Assembly (NCBI GenBank): GCA_031404815.1
Contig: JANNIH010000145.1
Coordinates: 22,208 to 86,207, forward strand
Direction: 5' to 3'
Length of the DNA stretch: 64,000 bases
Source: DASYKS01 sp031404815
Lineage (GTDB): Bacteria > Acidobacteriota > Thermoanaerobaculia > Multivoradales > UBA5704
Both the position numbers and the translations under genes were made by a program. Shown here piece after piece: positions 52,304-60,938 of this stretch. Position 1 is the stretch's first letter; the number at the start of each line of letters is the position of its first letter. A model generated the notes under the pieces. That model was given only the letters and a program-made list of their open reading frames with translations, did not search any database and was not told the DNA's origin.

Positions 52304-53538
52304 CCTACACCTCCGACTCGGCTCAGACCTTCCTCCCCGTCGATGAGCAGATGCTTCTGCTCGGCCGCGGCGTCGTCGATCTGATCGACGAGGCGCAGCT
52401 GCGCAGCAAGCTCGAGCGCTCCCGGAAATCGGGCCGCCCCTTGACGATCAAGGCGGGGTTCGATCCCTCTTCGCCCGATCTCCACCTCGGCCATACGGTC
52501 TTGTTGCGCAAGATGCGCCATTTCCAGCGGCTCAGGCACCGCGTGGTCTTTCTGGTCGGGACCTTCACCGCACGGATCGGCGATCCAACGGGGAAGAAGA
52601 CGACCCGGCCGCAACTCACCTCCGAGCAGGTGGCCAAAAACGCCCAGACCTATCTCGAACAGGTCTACCGCATTTTGGATCGCGAGCTGACGGTGGTCGA
52701 CGAGAACGGCCGCTGGCTCGACGCGCTCGGCGCCGATGGCATGGTCCGCCTGGCCGGTCGCTACACGCTCGCCCGCATGATGGAGCGCGACGATTTCCGC
52801 ACCCGCTTCCAGACCCACCAACCGATCTACCTGCACGAGCTGCTCTATCCGCTCGCCCAAGGGTACGACTCGGTGGTGCTCAAAGCCGATGTCGAACTCG
52901 GTGGCCACGACCAGATTTTCAATCTGCTGGTCGGCCGCGACCTGATGAAAGAGGAGGGGATGGAGCCACAAGTGGCGCTCACCGTACCGCTCCTGGTTGG
53001 CACGGACGGTGCAGAGAAAATGTCGAAAAGCTTGGGCAACGCGATCGCACTCGAGGATTCGGCACGAGACATGTACGGCAAGACGATGTCGCTGCCCGAC
53101 GCCCCAATGTGGGACTGGTTCCTGCTGCTCACCGACTTGGGGCTGCCGGAGATCGAACAGAAAAAACGCGATGTGCTTTCCGGTGCGCTCCATCCGATGG
53201 CGGCCAAGAAGGAGCTGGCGCGCCGGATCACCGCGGAGTTTCATGGGCAGGCCGCGGCGGACGACGCCGAAGCCGAGTTCGCCAAGGTCCACGGCGGTGG
53301 CGGCGTACCCGACCAGATCGAAGAGCGCACGATCGCAGGCGCATGGGTTTTGACCAAGATGCTGGTCGAGGTGGGCCTCGCCCCGAGCAACGCCGAGGCG
53401 CGCCGGTTGATCCAACAAGGGGCCGTATCGATCGACGGCCTGCGCGCAAGCGATCCACTGAGCGAGCTGCCCCCTCGCTCCGAGCCCTACCTGTTCAAGG
53501 TCGGCAAGCGGCGGTTCGCCCGCATTCACCTCTCTTAA
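52300..53538 (+). CDS. tyrS: Tyrosyl-tRNA synthetase
   Basis: 412 residues, class I synthetase charging tRNA-Tyr. Seen: HIGH-type HLGHTVLLRKMRHF, the tyrosine site region LKADVELGGHDQIFNLLVGRDLMKE, KMSKS in AEKMSKSLGNAI, and a C-terminal S4 domain (LVEVGLAPSNAEARRLIQQGAVSIDG). The ATG at 52300 lies in an ATGA overlap with dapF; the upstream GTG at 52285 would only add five residues. Confidence 0.96.
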   Translation: MTYTSDSAQTFLPVDEQMLLLGRGVVDLIDEAQLRSKLERSRKSGRPLTIKAGFDPSSPDLHLGHTVLLRKMRHFQRLRHRVVFLVGTFTARIGDPTGKKTTRPQLTSEQVAKNAQTYLEQVYRILDRELTVVDENGRWLDALGADGMVRLAGRYTLARMMERDDFRTRFQTHQPIYLHELLYPLAQGYDSVVLKADVELGGHDQIFNLLVGRDLMKEEGMEPQVALTVPLLVGTDGAEKMSKSLGNAIALEDSARDMYGKTMSLPDAPMWDWFLLLTDLGLPEIEQKKRDVLSGALHPMAAKKELARRITAEFHGQAAADDAEAEFAKVHGGGGVPDQIEERTIAGAWVLTKMLVEVGLAPSNAEARRLIQQGAVSIDGLRASDPLSELPPRSEPYLFKVGKRRFARIHLS

Positions 53539-53601
53539 GTCGGAACCTTTCTCCTGAAACCTCCCGCGCGCGCACCCCGACCGAACGAGACGCGACGCAC
53601 G

Positions 53602-54114
53602 ATGCTCGACCTCCAGCCGAAGATGGCGCGCATCCTCGCGCGCTACCGCATTCCGGTCGACGCTGCGGAAGGTCTGGTCGAAGATCTGTTCGCGACCTTC
53701 CAGTTCAAACGGGAGATGATCTCGCACCCCGAGCGCTGGCTGCTCAGCGCGCTCCAAAACCGGTGCCTGCTCTATTGGCGCCATCAGCGCGAGCGCTTCT
53801 GCCGCGCGCTCGACGCCGGCCTTTTGAGCGTCTTGGCGGACGAAAACGTGCCGGCGAGCGAAAAGGAGAACGCCCGCGTTCGCATCGAGAAGCTCGCCGA
53901 ACGGCTCTCCCCGTCTTGCCGCGAACGGATTGCGGAGCGTTACGGCCTGGCACAGTCGGGCACCGCGGAACAACCGCCACCCTCCCTTGCGGCACCGACA
54001 GTGGACTTCGACGAAGCATCCTCCCCGCTGGATGACCAGACGATGCGCTGTTTGACCGCCCTCTCCCGGCGTATGCTGCGCGAAGGTCTTTCCTTCGAGA
54101 CTGCAGATGCCTGA
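53602..54114 (+). CDS. Sigma-70-like (ECF-type) protein, degenerate
   Basis: 170 residues. First 75 residues resemble sigma region 2: ILARYRIPVDAAEGLVEDLFATFQFKREMISHPERWLLSALQNRCLLYWR (the WLL...NRCLxYWR helix of 2.4). The region 4 part is weak, RIEKLAERLSPSCRERIAERYGLAQS, followed by an acidic tail. It may be a diverged alternative sigma factor or a DNA-binding relative that lost the usual region 4. Overlaps by 8 bases the TPR gene that follows, an arrangement seen in Acidobacteriota-type sigma/TPR pairs. Confidence 0.7.
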   Translation: MLDLQPKMARILARYRIPVDAAEGLVEDLFATFQFKREMISHPERWLLSALQNRCLLYWRHQRERFCRALDAGLLSVLADENVPASEKENARVRIEKLAERLSPSCRERIAERYGLAQSGTAEQPPPSLAAPTVDFDEASSPLDDQTMRCLTALSRRMLREGLSFETADA

Positions 54115-55141
54115 GCGCAAAGAGCCGCCTTCGCCGAGCTACCTGGCCGAGCTGGTCCGCCAGATCCTCGGGTCCTCCCTTTCCGCCGCGAAAGCCGGCG
54201 AAGAGAGGGCGGCAGCCGACAGCGATGACTTTCTCTCGCCCAACCGCCTCGCCCGCGGGGCCTGGGCGCACCTCGCGCGGCTCGAACAGGAGCGGGGCGA
54301 GGCGGTGTTTCGGGTCGAAGAGCTCCGTTTTTTCAGTCCAGACGAGAGGCGCCTGCGGTTCGAGCACGATCCTGGTCTTCACCTCTGGGCGGTCGCCGAG
54401 CGCCTCTTGGCCGAAAGCCGCGAGCACCGCGACGAAGAGACCCGGACCCGGACCCCGAGCCGAGCCGACGCCCCCGCTGCGAATGCTGCGAAAGCCGCGC
54501 ATGAATCGCCGGGCGACCGGGCGACCGGAGGGGCGACCACGGCAACCCTCGCGCCCCACACTGTCCGGACGCCCTCACCTGCAGAAGCGCGGGCGAACGA
54601 GGCTCTGATGGTGCTCGACCACCTCGACGCGGGCGTATACGGCGCTGCCTGTGTCGAGGATCTCTACGCTCAGGCCCACGCCGCACTCGGCCTCGCCCGG
54701 CTGGCGGAACACGATCTGGCCGGTGCCGAGGACGCGCTCGGTCAGGCCCACGAGCACCTCGAGATGGGCTCCGGCGACATCCTCTCGCGCGCCCAGTTGC
54801 TCGATTTTGAGTCGACGCTCCGCCTCGCTCAACTCCGATTCGGCGAGGCCTTGACCGCGATCGACCGCGCCAGCCGCTCGTTCCGGACTGCCCGCGATCC
54901 CCATTTCGAAGGGCTCGCCCAGCTTCGGCGCGCCGAGATCCTGCGCGCCGCCGGCCGCCGTGTGGAAGCGGTCGCGACCTGCCGCAATGGGCTCGCTCTG
55001 ATCGATTCAGCCCGCGCCGCCACTGAAGCGCTCGGTGCCCGGCGCGCTTTGATCGAAGACCTGGCCGCTCTCGGCCGCCACGAGGAGGCCGCGGCCGAGG
55101 CCGCGCGCCCGCCGGCTCTGGTGCCCGAGGAGGCGTCATGA
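54107..55141 (+). CDS. TPR-repeat protein coupled to the sigma-like gene
   Basis: 344 residues. N-terminal 110 residues are helical with a conserved-looking LARLEQERGEAVFRVEELRFF, a low-complexity Pro/Ala/Thr linker follows (about 105-165), and residues 180-335 hold three or four TPR-like hairpins (ALGLARLAEHDLAGAEDALGQAHEHL, AQLRFGEALTAIDRASRSF, RAEILRAAGRRVEAVATCRNGLALI). TPRs mediate protein contacts; with the overlapping sigma-like gene it may act in signalling or anti-sigma control. No membrane segment. Confidence 0.78.
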   Translation: MPERKEPPSPSYLAELVRQILGSSLSAAKAGEERAAADSDDFLSPNRLARGAWAHLARLEQERGEAVFRVEELRFFSPDERRLRFEHDPGLHLWAVAERLLAESREHRDEETRTRTPSRADAPAANAAKAAHESPGDRATGGATTATLAPHTVRTPSPAEARANEALMVLDHLDAGVYGAACVEDLYAQAHAALGLARLAEHDLAGAEDALGQAHEHLEMGSGDILSRAQLLDFESTLRLAQLRFGEALTAIDRASRSFRTARDPHFEGLAQLRRAEILRAAGRRVEAVATCRNGLALIDSARAATEALGARRALIEDLAALGRHEEAAAEAARPPALVPEEAS

Positions 55142-56160
55142 CCCCCGAACGTCAAAGACCCGCAGGCCGCGGACAACCTGACTCCCCGTCGGCCCATCGC
55201 CATGCCCTCCTGCACACCCTGATCGTCCTCCTCACCCTGCCGAGCGCTCTCGCCGCCCCTCTCCACGCCGAGTCGCGGGCGCTTTCGCTCTCGTTCCAAG
55301 CGTTCGGAACAGAAGGGGAGATCCGCACCGTGGTGCGCGATCTCGCCCCGGGAGAGGACCCGAAATCCCGCGCTCCGGCGCTCGATCGAGGCTTGGCGGC
55401 AATTCGCGACCTCGAGGCGATCCTGACCCAGGTACCGGTGGGCGATGGGCTTCCCCACCCGTTCGAGAAACGTTTCCTCGAGCTGCTCGATCGGGCAAGC
55501 AACGCCTGCTTCTGGTCGGAGGGGATTCTCGCCCCGTTCGGGCGCGGCCCGGCGCTCCCTGCCAAGGGGCGGCGACCGGAAGGGCCGGCGAGCTGCTTCC
55601 GCGCCGAGATCGACCGCAAGAAGGGGACGGCGACGCTCGCGGCCGGCGCGGTGCTCGATCTGCGCGAGCTGGCGCTCGGCCACGCGATTGATCTCGCGGT
55701 CGCCGCCCTGCGCGCGGGCTCGGGCGGCGTCGCCCCGTCGGACAACGGCTGGGTGAGGCTCGGCGCGGTGGAACGTTCGTTCGGCGACGACCTCAAACCC
55801 GGGTCTGGAAAGTGGGTCGAGCCGCCGCTCCAGGTGCGCCGCCTCGACCGAGAGTTCCGCGGCTTCTACCTCACCGAACGCGCGCTCGCGGTCGCCGCCT
55901 CGACCGACGAACCCCCGCACTTGGATCAGCGCACGGGGACCGCGGCGAACGGCGCGATCATCGTGCTCGCGGTCGCCGAGCTGGCGGTCGACGCCCAGCT
56001 CCTGGCCGCCACCATGCTGGTCACCGGCAGCCGCGCGGGAGAACTCCGCCTCGGCTCGATCCGGCCGAATCCGAGCATCCTCTGGGTCTACGGCTCGGGC
56101 AACGGCCTGCCGCTCTACATCGAGCACGGCTGGTCGGCGCTGCAACGGCGGACGCGGTAG
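55138..56160 (+). CDS. ApbE-like (FAD:protein FMN transferase-related) exported protein
   Basis: 340 residues, hydrophobic signal near 25-45. The fold-defining ApbE segments are recognisable: FQAFGTEGEI (like MGTxxxI), LDLRELALGHAIDLAVAALRAGS (like DLGGIAKGYAVDxAxxxL), the ALAVAASTDEPPHLDQRTGT strand (like HIxDPRTG) and LAVDAQLLAATMLVTG. Several catalytic-region residues differ (AHPHD-type acid positions are not obvious), so flavin transfer may be impaired. No NQR, RNF or FMN-protein target is in view. Starts in ATGA overlap with the TPR gene, third of a coupled operon. Confidence 0.72.
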   Translation: MTPERQRPAGRGQPDSPSAHRHALLHTLIVLLTLPSALAAPLHAESRALSLSFQAFGTEGEIRTVVRDLAPGEDPKSRAPALDRGLAAIRDLEAILTQVPVGDGLPHPFEKRFLELLDRASNACFWSEGILAPFGRGPALPAKGRRPEGPASCFRAEIDRKKGTATLAAGAVLDLRELALGHAIDLAVAALRAGSGGVAPSDNGWVRLGAVERSFGDDLKPGSGKWVEPPLQVRRLDREFRGFYLTERALAVAASTDEPPHLDQRTGTAANGAIIVLAVAELAVDAQLLAATMLVTGSRAGELRLGSIRPNPSILWVYGSGNGLPLYIEHGWSALQRRTR

Positions 56161-56312
56161 GGCGCCCCCCTCCCGACAGGTGGGGCGGCGAACCACCCGC
56201 CCGCGACCTCGGCCCGCGCGGCGAATCTCGCGGCTTCTGTTACCTTCAGAAAGTCTCGCCGAAGCGGCGCCAAGCCCGGTGCCCTTCGGCGCACCGACTC
56301 GCGAGGTGGATT

Positions 56313-58283
56313 ATGGCCGCAACCTCTCAAGGCTCTCCGTCTCGATTCCTGGCTGCAGCTACCCTCACGGCCTCCCTTTGCGTCGCAGTTCCCGCTCGGG
56401 CCGAAGTCGGGCGATGGACCGCCTACGGTCCGCGCTGCTGCGGCATCGAGCTGCTCGCCGTCGATCGCGGTGCGCCCGGCGCACCCGGCGCGGCGTGGGC
56501 GTCCGTTGGAGGCGCGCTGGTCCGGTCCGACGACCGCGGTGCCCATTGGCGTCCGGTCGATCGGGACCTGCCCGCGACCGCCGGATCTGTGGCCGCAATG
56601 GCCGCCGACCTGTCCCGCCCGGCCGCGCTCTGGGCGGCAACCGGCCGGGAAGTCCTGAGGACGGAGGACCGCGGAGCGCATTGGGTTCGGCTCTCCGACC
56701 CGAGCTATGCGGAGGCGCTCGGCGAGGGAACACCGATCCGGCTGATCGCAGCGGGCCGCTCGCTGTTCGTCCGGAGTTACCAACGATTGATCGGAAGCGA
56801 CGACGGGGGAGCCACCTGGAAAGTGCTCTACGAAGTGGGCGAGAACGCCTACCTCGGCGGATTTGCCGCGCAGTCGACAAAGCCTCCCACGCTCTACCTC
56901 GCAACCGTCGGCCCCGAGACCCCCGATCTCGTGCGCAGCACGGACGGCGGGCGAACCTGGGCCTCTCTTACGGTTCTATCGTTGCCACCCGCAGGCATCG
57001 CCGAGCTGACCGCCACCGGTGGCGCGGTCTATGCGCTCCTCGGCGGCGACTCGGCAGGTCTGTTTCGAAGCGGGGATCGAGGAGTCACCTGGGCGCCCAT
57101 TCTCGGCGGCCGACCGAACGATCGGTTTGACGGGCGCGCCCTGGTCGTTGACCCGCGTGCGCCGCGAACGCTCTACGTCTACGGCGGGCAACCCGAAACC
57201 GAGCCCGCTTTGTGGGTGAGCCGCAATGCCGGGGGCTCGTGGCGGCGCCTTAGCCCAGGACCTATCCCCGCAATCATCGAGCCGGGCACCCGGGTCGTCT
57301 ACGGCTACGCCACTTCCTTCCTCAGAACTCTGCTCAGCCGGAGCCTCGACGGAGGGGCCACCTGGGAGCCGATCTTCACCGGATCCGCTCCCGACAGCGA
57401 GGTCGCACAGCACACGTTCCGACGCGGCAAACCGGCGGAGCAGGCGCTCACGATCGGCTATGCGCTCTATCGCACCGACGACGCGGGCACCACTTGGCGC
57501 TCGGTTCCCTCGCCGTTTCTCGATGCCGCGGAGATCGACCCGGACGATCCTCGAATCCTGATCGGCGTGGGCCGCTTCAGCGCCTACCGGAGCACCGATG
57601 GCGGCGCCACCTGGGAGACCACTTCCAGGAACCTAGAGTACGCTGAGAATCTGGTCCGCCTGACCAAGAAAACGTTACTTGCCGGCGGCTGCGGAGTAGC
57701 GCGGACGGCGGACGGAGGAAAGACCTGGAAAAAGACGCTCGCCTGCTTCAACACGTTCACCGACGACCCGGGACGGTGGACCCAGAAGTTCGAGACCGAT
57801 CCGGCCCATCCCTCGACGGTCTACGTACTCGGCTTCTTGGCGCTGTTCGACGGACTGCCGCACGGCATCCTGACCGATTTTCCATCGTTTCTCTGGAAGA
57901 GCGAGGACGGCGGACAGACCTGGAAGAAGATCGCGCGCAATCTCCGCGCCTTCGCGCTCGACCGAACCGGCGGCCGACTCTACGGCGCCCGGGACCGTAA
58001 CCTCCTCGCAAGCGATGATCGCGGCGCCTCTTGGCACCCGGTCGGCCGAATGCCCGCGGTCCCCGACGATCTCGCGACCGATCCGTCCCGCCCGGGCCTT
58101 CTCTACCTGTCGACCTTCAACGGCTCCTTCGCTTGCAGCCCGGACGGCGGGGGCACCTGGGAGAACCTACCTTCCGGCACCGACCTCGCGCTCCGCGTCG
58201 ATCCGGGCAACGCGCGGACGGTCTTCACCTTGGGGCCTCGGAAAGTCTCTCAGATCACGATCCCGCCCGGTCGCTGCGAGTAA
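56313..58283 (+). CDS. Secreted BNR/sortilin-like beta-propeller protein
   Basis: 656 residues, signal peptide 1-32 (ARAEVG). About 13 repeats of the BNR/VPS10 type, each with S/T-D-x-G-x-T-W: DDRGAHW, EDRGAHW, DDGGATW, TDGGRTW, GDRGVTW, DGGATW, DDAGTTW, TDGGATW, ADGGKTW, EDGGQTW, DDRGASW, DGGGTW. Like photosystem stability or sialidase propellers, such proteins form a 10-bladed or two-propeller ring. Likely extracellular. ATG at 56313 with GAGGTGG upstream. The frame upstream is only shadow. Confidence 0.86.
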   Translation: MAATSQGSPSRFLAAATLTASLCVAVPARAEVGRWTAYGPRCCGIELLAVDRGAPGAPGAAWASVGGALVRSDDRGAHWRPVDRDLPATAGSVAAMAADLSRPAALWAATGREVLRTEDRGAHWVRLSDPSYAEALGEGTPIRLIAAGRSLFVRSYQRLIGSDDGGATWKVLYEVGENAYLGGFAAQSTKPPTLYLATVGPETPDLVRSTDGGRTWASLTVLSLPPAGIAELTATGGAVYALLGGDSAGLFRSGDRGVTWAPILGGRPNDRFDGRALVVDPRAPRTLYVYGGQPETEPALWVSRNAGGSWRRLSPGPIPAIIEPGTRVVYGYATSFLRTLLSRSLDGGATWEPIFTGSAPDSEVAQHTFRRGKPAEQALTIGYALYRTDDAGTTWRSVPSPFLDAAEIDPDDPRILIGVGRFSAYRSTDGGATWETTSRNLEYAENLVRLTKKTLLAGGCGVARTADGGKTWKKTLACFNTFTDDPGRWTQKFETDPAHPSTVYVLGFLALFDGLPHGILTDFPSFLWKSEDGGQTWKKIARNLRAFALDRTGGRLYGARDRNLLASDDRGASWHPVGRMPAVPDDLATDPSRPGLLYLSTFNGSFACSPDGGGTWENLPSGTDLALRVDPGNARTVFTLGPRKVSQITIPPGRCE

Positions 58284-58313
58284 GAGGACGGGCGGCCCCC
58301 GAGGTCACCCGGC

Positions 58314-59252
58314 TTATGAGCCGTGCATCCTTCGATAGGCGCCGGGGCTCGCGCCCGCCCATTTCTTGAAGACCCGGCTGAAGGCGGCGGGCGAGTCGTA
58401 ACCGAGCCGCTCGGCGACCCCTTCGAGCGACAGGTTCTGTTGGGTGAGCATCCCGCGGGCGATCTGGACGCGCCAGAACGCGAGGTATTGGATCGGGGTG
58501 AGGCCGACCACCCGGTGGAAGCGCTCGGCGAACACCGTGCGCGAAAGGCGCGCCTCGCGCGCGAGCGCGTCGAGCGTCCAGCCGTGCCCCGGCCGCTCGT
58601 GGATCGCGGCGAGGCTGCGGCCGAGGCTCGGGTCGTCGAGCGCGGCCATCAACCCGGGTTCGTGCGCGTTCCTCTCGGCCCAGATCCGCACCGCTTGGAA
58701 GAACATCACCTCCGACAACCGATGGACCACCGCGTCGCTCCCCGGCTTGCCATCGCGCACTTCGCCCGCGATGAAGCGAATCAGATCCTCCAACCTCCCC
58801 GAACCGACCGACTCGTGCTGGCGGATCGCGATCGCGGTCGGCAGGCGGCTCAAGAACGGGTGCTCGCCCGCCTCGTCGAACTCGAAATGGCCACAGACCA
58901 TCCGGGTCGGATTGCCGCGATCTTCGCCACCGTAGACGAGTGCACCCCGCCCGGCGAATCCGGTCAATTCGAGCACCCGATCGACGGTGAGGCAGGGGGT
59001 CTCCGGCGCATCGGTCAACGTGTGCTCCGCACCGTGCGGCACGAGCACCAGATCGCCGGGGCCGAGCAGGGTCGGCTCCGCCTGCCCTTCGATCCGCACC
59101 CAGCAGTTGCCGCGCAGGACGAGGTGAAAGCGCGCGACATGGCCGAAGCGCGGCACCCGCACGCCCCAAGGGGCCGTGAACTCGGTGAAGAAGTAGAGGC
59201 TGCCGCGCAGGTGCACGGCGCTCAGTACGTCGCTCAAGACATCCATCAGCAA
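58314..59252 (-). CDS. AraC-family regulator with cupin domain
   Basis: 312 residues. N-terminal cupin (FHLVLRGNCWVRIEGQAEPTLLGPGDLVLVPHGAEHTL) of the Cupin_6/AraC_binding kind, and C-terminal AraC HTH pair (WTLDALAREARLSRTVFAERFHRVVGLTPIQYLAFWRVQIA; LEGVAERLGYDSPAAFSRVFKKWAGASPGAYRR). Likely activator sensing a small ligand. Divergent from the YHS-domain gene across 159 bases, so it probably controls it. Confidence 0.93.
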   Translation of the reverse strand: MLMDVLSDVLSAVHLRGSLYFFTEFTAPWGVRVPRFGHVARFHLVLRGNCWVRIEGQAEPTLLGPGDLVLVPHGAEHTLTDAPETPCLTVDRVLELTGFAGRGALVYGGEDRGNPTRMVCGHFEFDEAGEHPFLSRLPTAIAIRQHESVGSGRLEDLIRFIAGEVRDGKPGSDAVVHRLSEVMFFQAVRIWAERNAHEPGLMAALDDPSLGRSLAAIHERPGHGWTLDALAREARLSRTVFAERFHRVVGLTPIQYLAFWRVQIARGMLTQQNLSLEGVAERLGYDSPAAFSRVFKKWAGASPGAYRRMHGS

Positions 59253-59411
59253 CCCTTTACGAGCATCTGCATGAGATCGTCAATATAGCACGGGCGCGAA
59301 GCGGTCCGGACGAATGAGCATAAAAACTGGATTCCAAGCTCTTGTTAGCGTGCTCCGACGGACGCATGATCCGCACAGCCCAATCGGGTTCAACCTCTAG
59401 GAGATCCGGAC

Positions 59412-59921
59412 ATGACCACCCGCCGCACCCCCACCCTGGCCGCCAAGATCGCGCTCCCCCTGCTCGCGATCGTCTTCTCCCTCGCCCCCGCCGCCCGCGC
59501 CGCCGGGCGGATCAACGTCAGCTCGGGGCTCACGCTCACCGGCAGCGCCCCGCTCGCGATCCACGGCTACGATCCGGTCGCGTTCTTCACCGAAGGAAAG
59601 GCGATTGTGGGCCAAGCCGCCCACTCGGTCGCCCATGACGGCGCCGCGTTCTACTTCGCGAGCGAGAAGAACCAGAAGGCCTTCGAAGCGAACCCCTCCC
59701 ACTACCTGCCGCAGTACGGCGGCTTCTGTGCCTTCGGCGTCGCCCTGGGCGCCAAGTTCGACGGCGACCCGCGCCTGTTCGCGGTGGTCAAAGACAAGCT
59801 CTACTTCAACCTAAACCCCGACATCCAGGCGAAGTGGAAAGCCGACCTCGACGGCAACATCAAGAAGGCCGAAGGGAACTGGCCGAAGATCCAGGACAAG
59901 ACGCCGGGCGAGCTGAAGTAA
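59412..59921 (+). CDS. YHS-domain exported protein
   Basis: 169 residues, cleavable signal (about 1-33, RAAG). The YHS-like region is GYDPVAFFTEGKAIVGQAAHSVAHDGAAFYFASEKNQKAFEANPSHYLPQYGGFCAFG, with the Cys of the metal-site end (GGFCAFGVA). It is a small periplasmic, perhaps Cu/Fe-binding protein whose exact job is unknown. Directly opposite the AraC regulator. A 11-bp hairpin follows at 59936-59968. Confidence 0.9.
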   Translation: MTTRRTPTLAAKIALPLLAIVFSLAPAARAAGRINVSSGLTLTGSAPLAIHGYDPVAFFTEGKAIVGQAAHSVAHDGAAFYFASEKNQKAFEANPSHYLPQYGGFCAFGVALGAKFDGDPRLFAVVKDKLYFNLNPDIQAKWKADLDGNIKKAEGNWPKIQDKTPGELK

Positions 59922-60225
59922 GGGAATACCGTTCGCGGCCGGGGGGAGCGAGCAGCCCCCTCCGGCCGGTTCCGCCAAGACCTCGCCAAAGTCGTCGGCG
60001 GCTTTCCGCTCCCGGTGCCTGCTGCGCCCAGACCCGCCCTTCGACTCCGCTCAGGGCTCGGGCCAACCTGCTGGCTTATGCGAAGTCGAAGCCAGCTCCC
60101 CGCATCGTTACTTTCATCCCAGACCGCACGTCCCCTGCGCGGTTCCGGCCCTGACCGCACAGTTTCCTCGATCGATCGCATAGACTCCTCATCTCAGAGT
60201 CCGTTCAATCGATTGGGGAGCACTC
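59922..60225. other. Gap with hairpin and repeated-motif segment
   Basis: 304 bases with no convincing gene. An 11-bp GC hairpin (one G-U pair) lies at 59936-59968 without a T-run, probably ending the YHS gene. Near 60037-60062 is CCCTTCGACTCCGCTCAGGG plus CTCGGG, a phrase I know as a widespread interspersed repeat motif in bacterial genomes. The rest looks decayed and leads into the TIR remnant. Confidence 0.5.
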
Positions 60226-60390
60226 ATGACGGCGGTCCCCCGCAAGGTCTTCGTCAGCTACAGCCACCGCCAAGAAGAGTGGGGAAGGGCGCCGAGTGCA
60301 ATCGCCTCCTTGAAGCCATCACTGCCCCCGTCTCCTTGCGCTCGCCGCCGAATTTTTGGCGGCTCCGGCAATTCCGTACCGCACCACCCT
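60226..60390 (+). pseudogene. TIR-domain gene remnant, frameshifted
   Basis: ATG start followed by KVFVSYSHRQEEW, the opening beta-strand and helix of a TIR domain (F-x-S-Y-S-H-x(D/E)-x-x-W). After 20 residues the reading frame stops resembling TIR, while the plus-one frame continues with GAECNRLLEAITAPV, as expected of a frameshift. The rest of the domain and any effector part are missing. The remainder of the stretch to 60474 is decayed. Confidence 0.65.
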
Positions 60391-60474
60391 GTTCGACAAA
60401 TCCCCGGGATGCCCAAAGCTCGTCGACTTCCCTTCCCTTTCCGGCTGGGTAGCGGGTCCAAGCGAAACCCGGTT

Positions 60475-60719
60475 TGGGAGAATCGGAGCCTCCGTTGGCG
60501 GAGACGATCGATCCGTTGGAGCGCTCGAACGGTGGGATGGGAGAGCTACAACGGCTGTTGGCGCACGCCGGCCTCCGATTGGGGGAGATAGAACGGTCGC
60601 GAGCGCATTCCGAACTTCGTATGGGGGAGCTGGAACGGTCGCGAGAGAGTATCGGTCGTCGTTTGGGAGAGCTGGGACCTCCGTTGGTGCACTCCGAACG
60701 CCGTTTGGGAGAGATAGAA
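60475..60719. repeat. 42-bp tandem repeat array, truncated by IS21 element
   Basis: Six imperfect units starting TGGG(A/G)GAG: 60475-60516, half-unit 60517-60537 (21 bp), 60538-60579, 60580-60621, 60622-60663, 60664-60705, then 14 bases of a seventh to 60719, where the IS begins. In one frame the array reads as heptads (RLGELERSRAHSEL), in the others also as repeats, which suits a DNA-level minisatellite that once encoded a coiled coil. Could be the tail of the TIR protein or a separate repeat. Confidence 0.8.
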
Positions 60720-60846
60720 TGTCGTTAGCCACCAGGAAGGGACCGGGGGTTAGCCACAAGCATGGGACCACCCGGGTTGATGGATTGATGTTGTCACAGC
60801 GTCGCGATCACCAATGACCTTTCCCCGCAGAGAGGGTGTTTGCCCT

Positions 60847-60928
60847 GGCGGCGGGGGGGCCTGCCTTCCGGGGGGCGGCGGTCGGTTGGGTGGGGGCAGC
60901 CCCCCGGAAGGCAGGCCCCCCCGCCGCC
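60847..60928. repeat. Perfect 30-bp inverted repeat inside the IS
   Basis: Arms 60847-60876 and 60899-60928 pair perfectly over 30 bp around a 22-base loop, all G+C-rich (GGCGGC, then a G7 run, CCTGCCTTCC and G6). It ends 11 bases before the istB stop, in the 3' untranslated part of the IS. Stem length and lack of a T-run suggest a cruciform or RNA duplex that blocks read-through into or out of the element. Confidence 0.85.
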
Positions 60929-60938
60929 GCCGTGGTCT

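Noticed and set aside
59936..59968. Classical intrinsic terminator after the YHS gene
   Set aside because: Stable hairpin but followed by GGTTCCGCC with no T-run; listed only as a hairpin within the gap.
60475..60719. CRISPR array
   Set aside because: Units are contiguous and degenerate, with no unique spacers and no cas genes.
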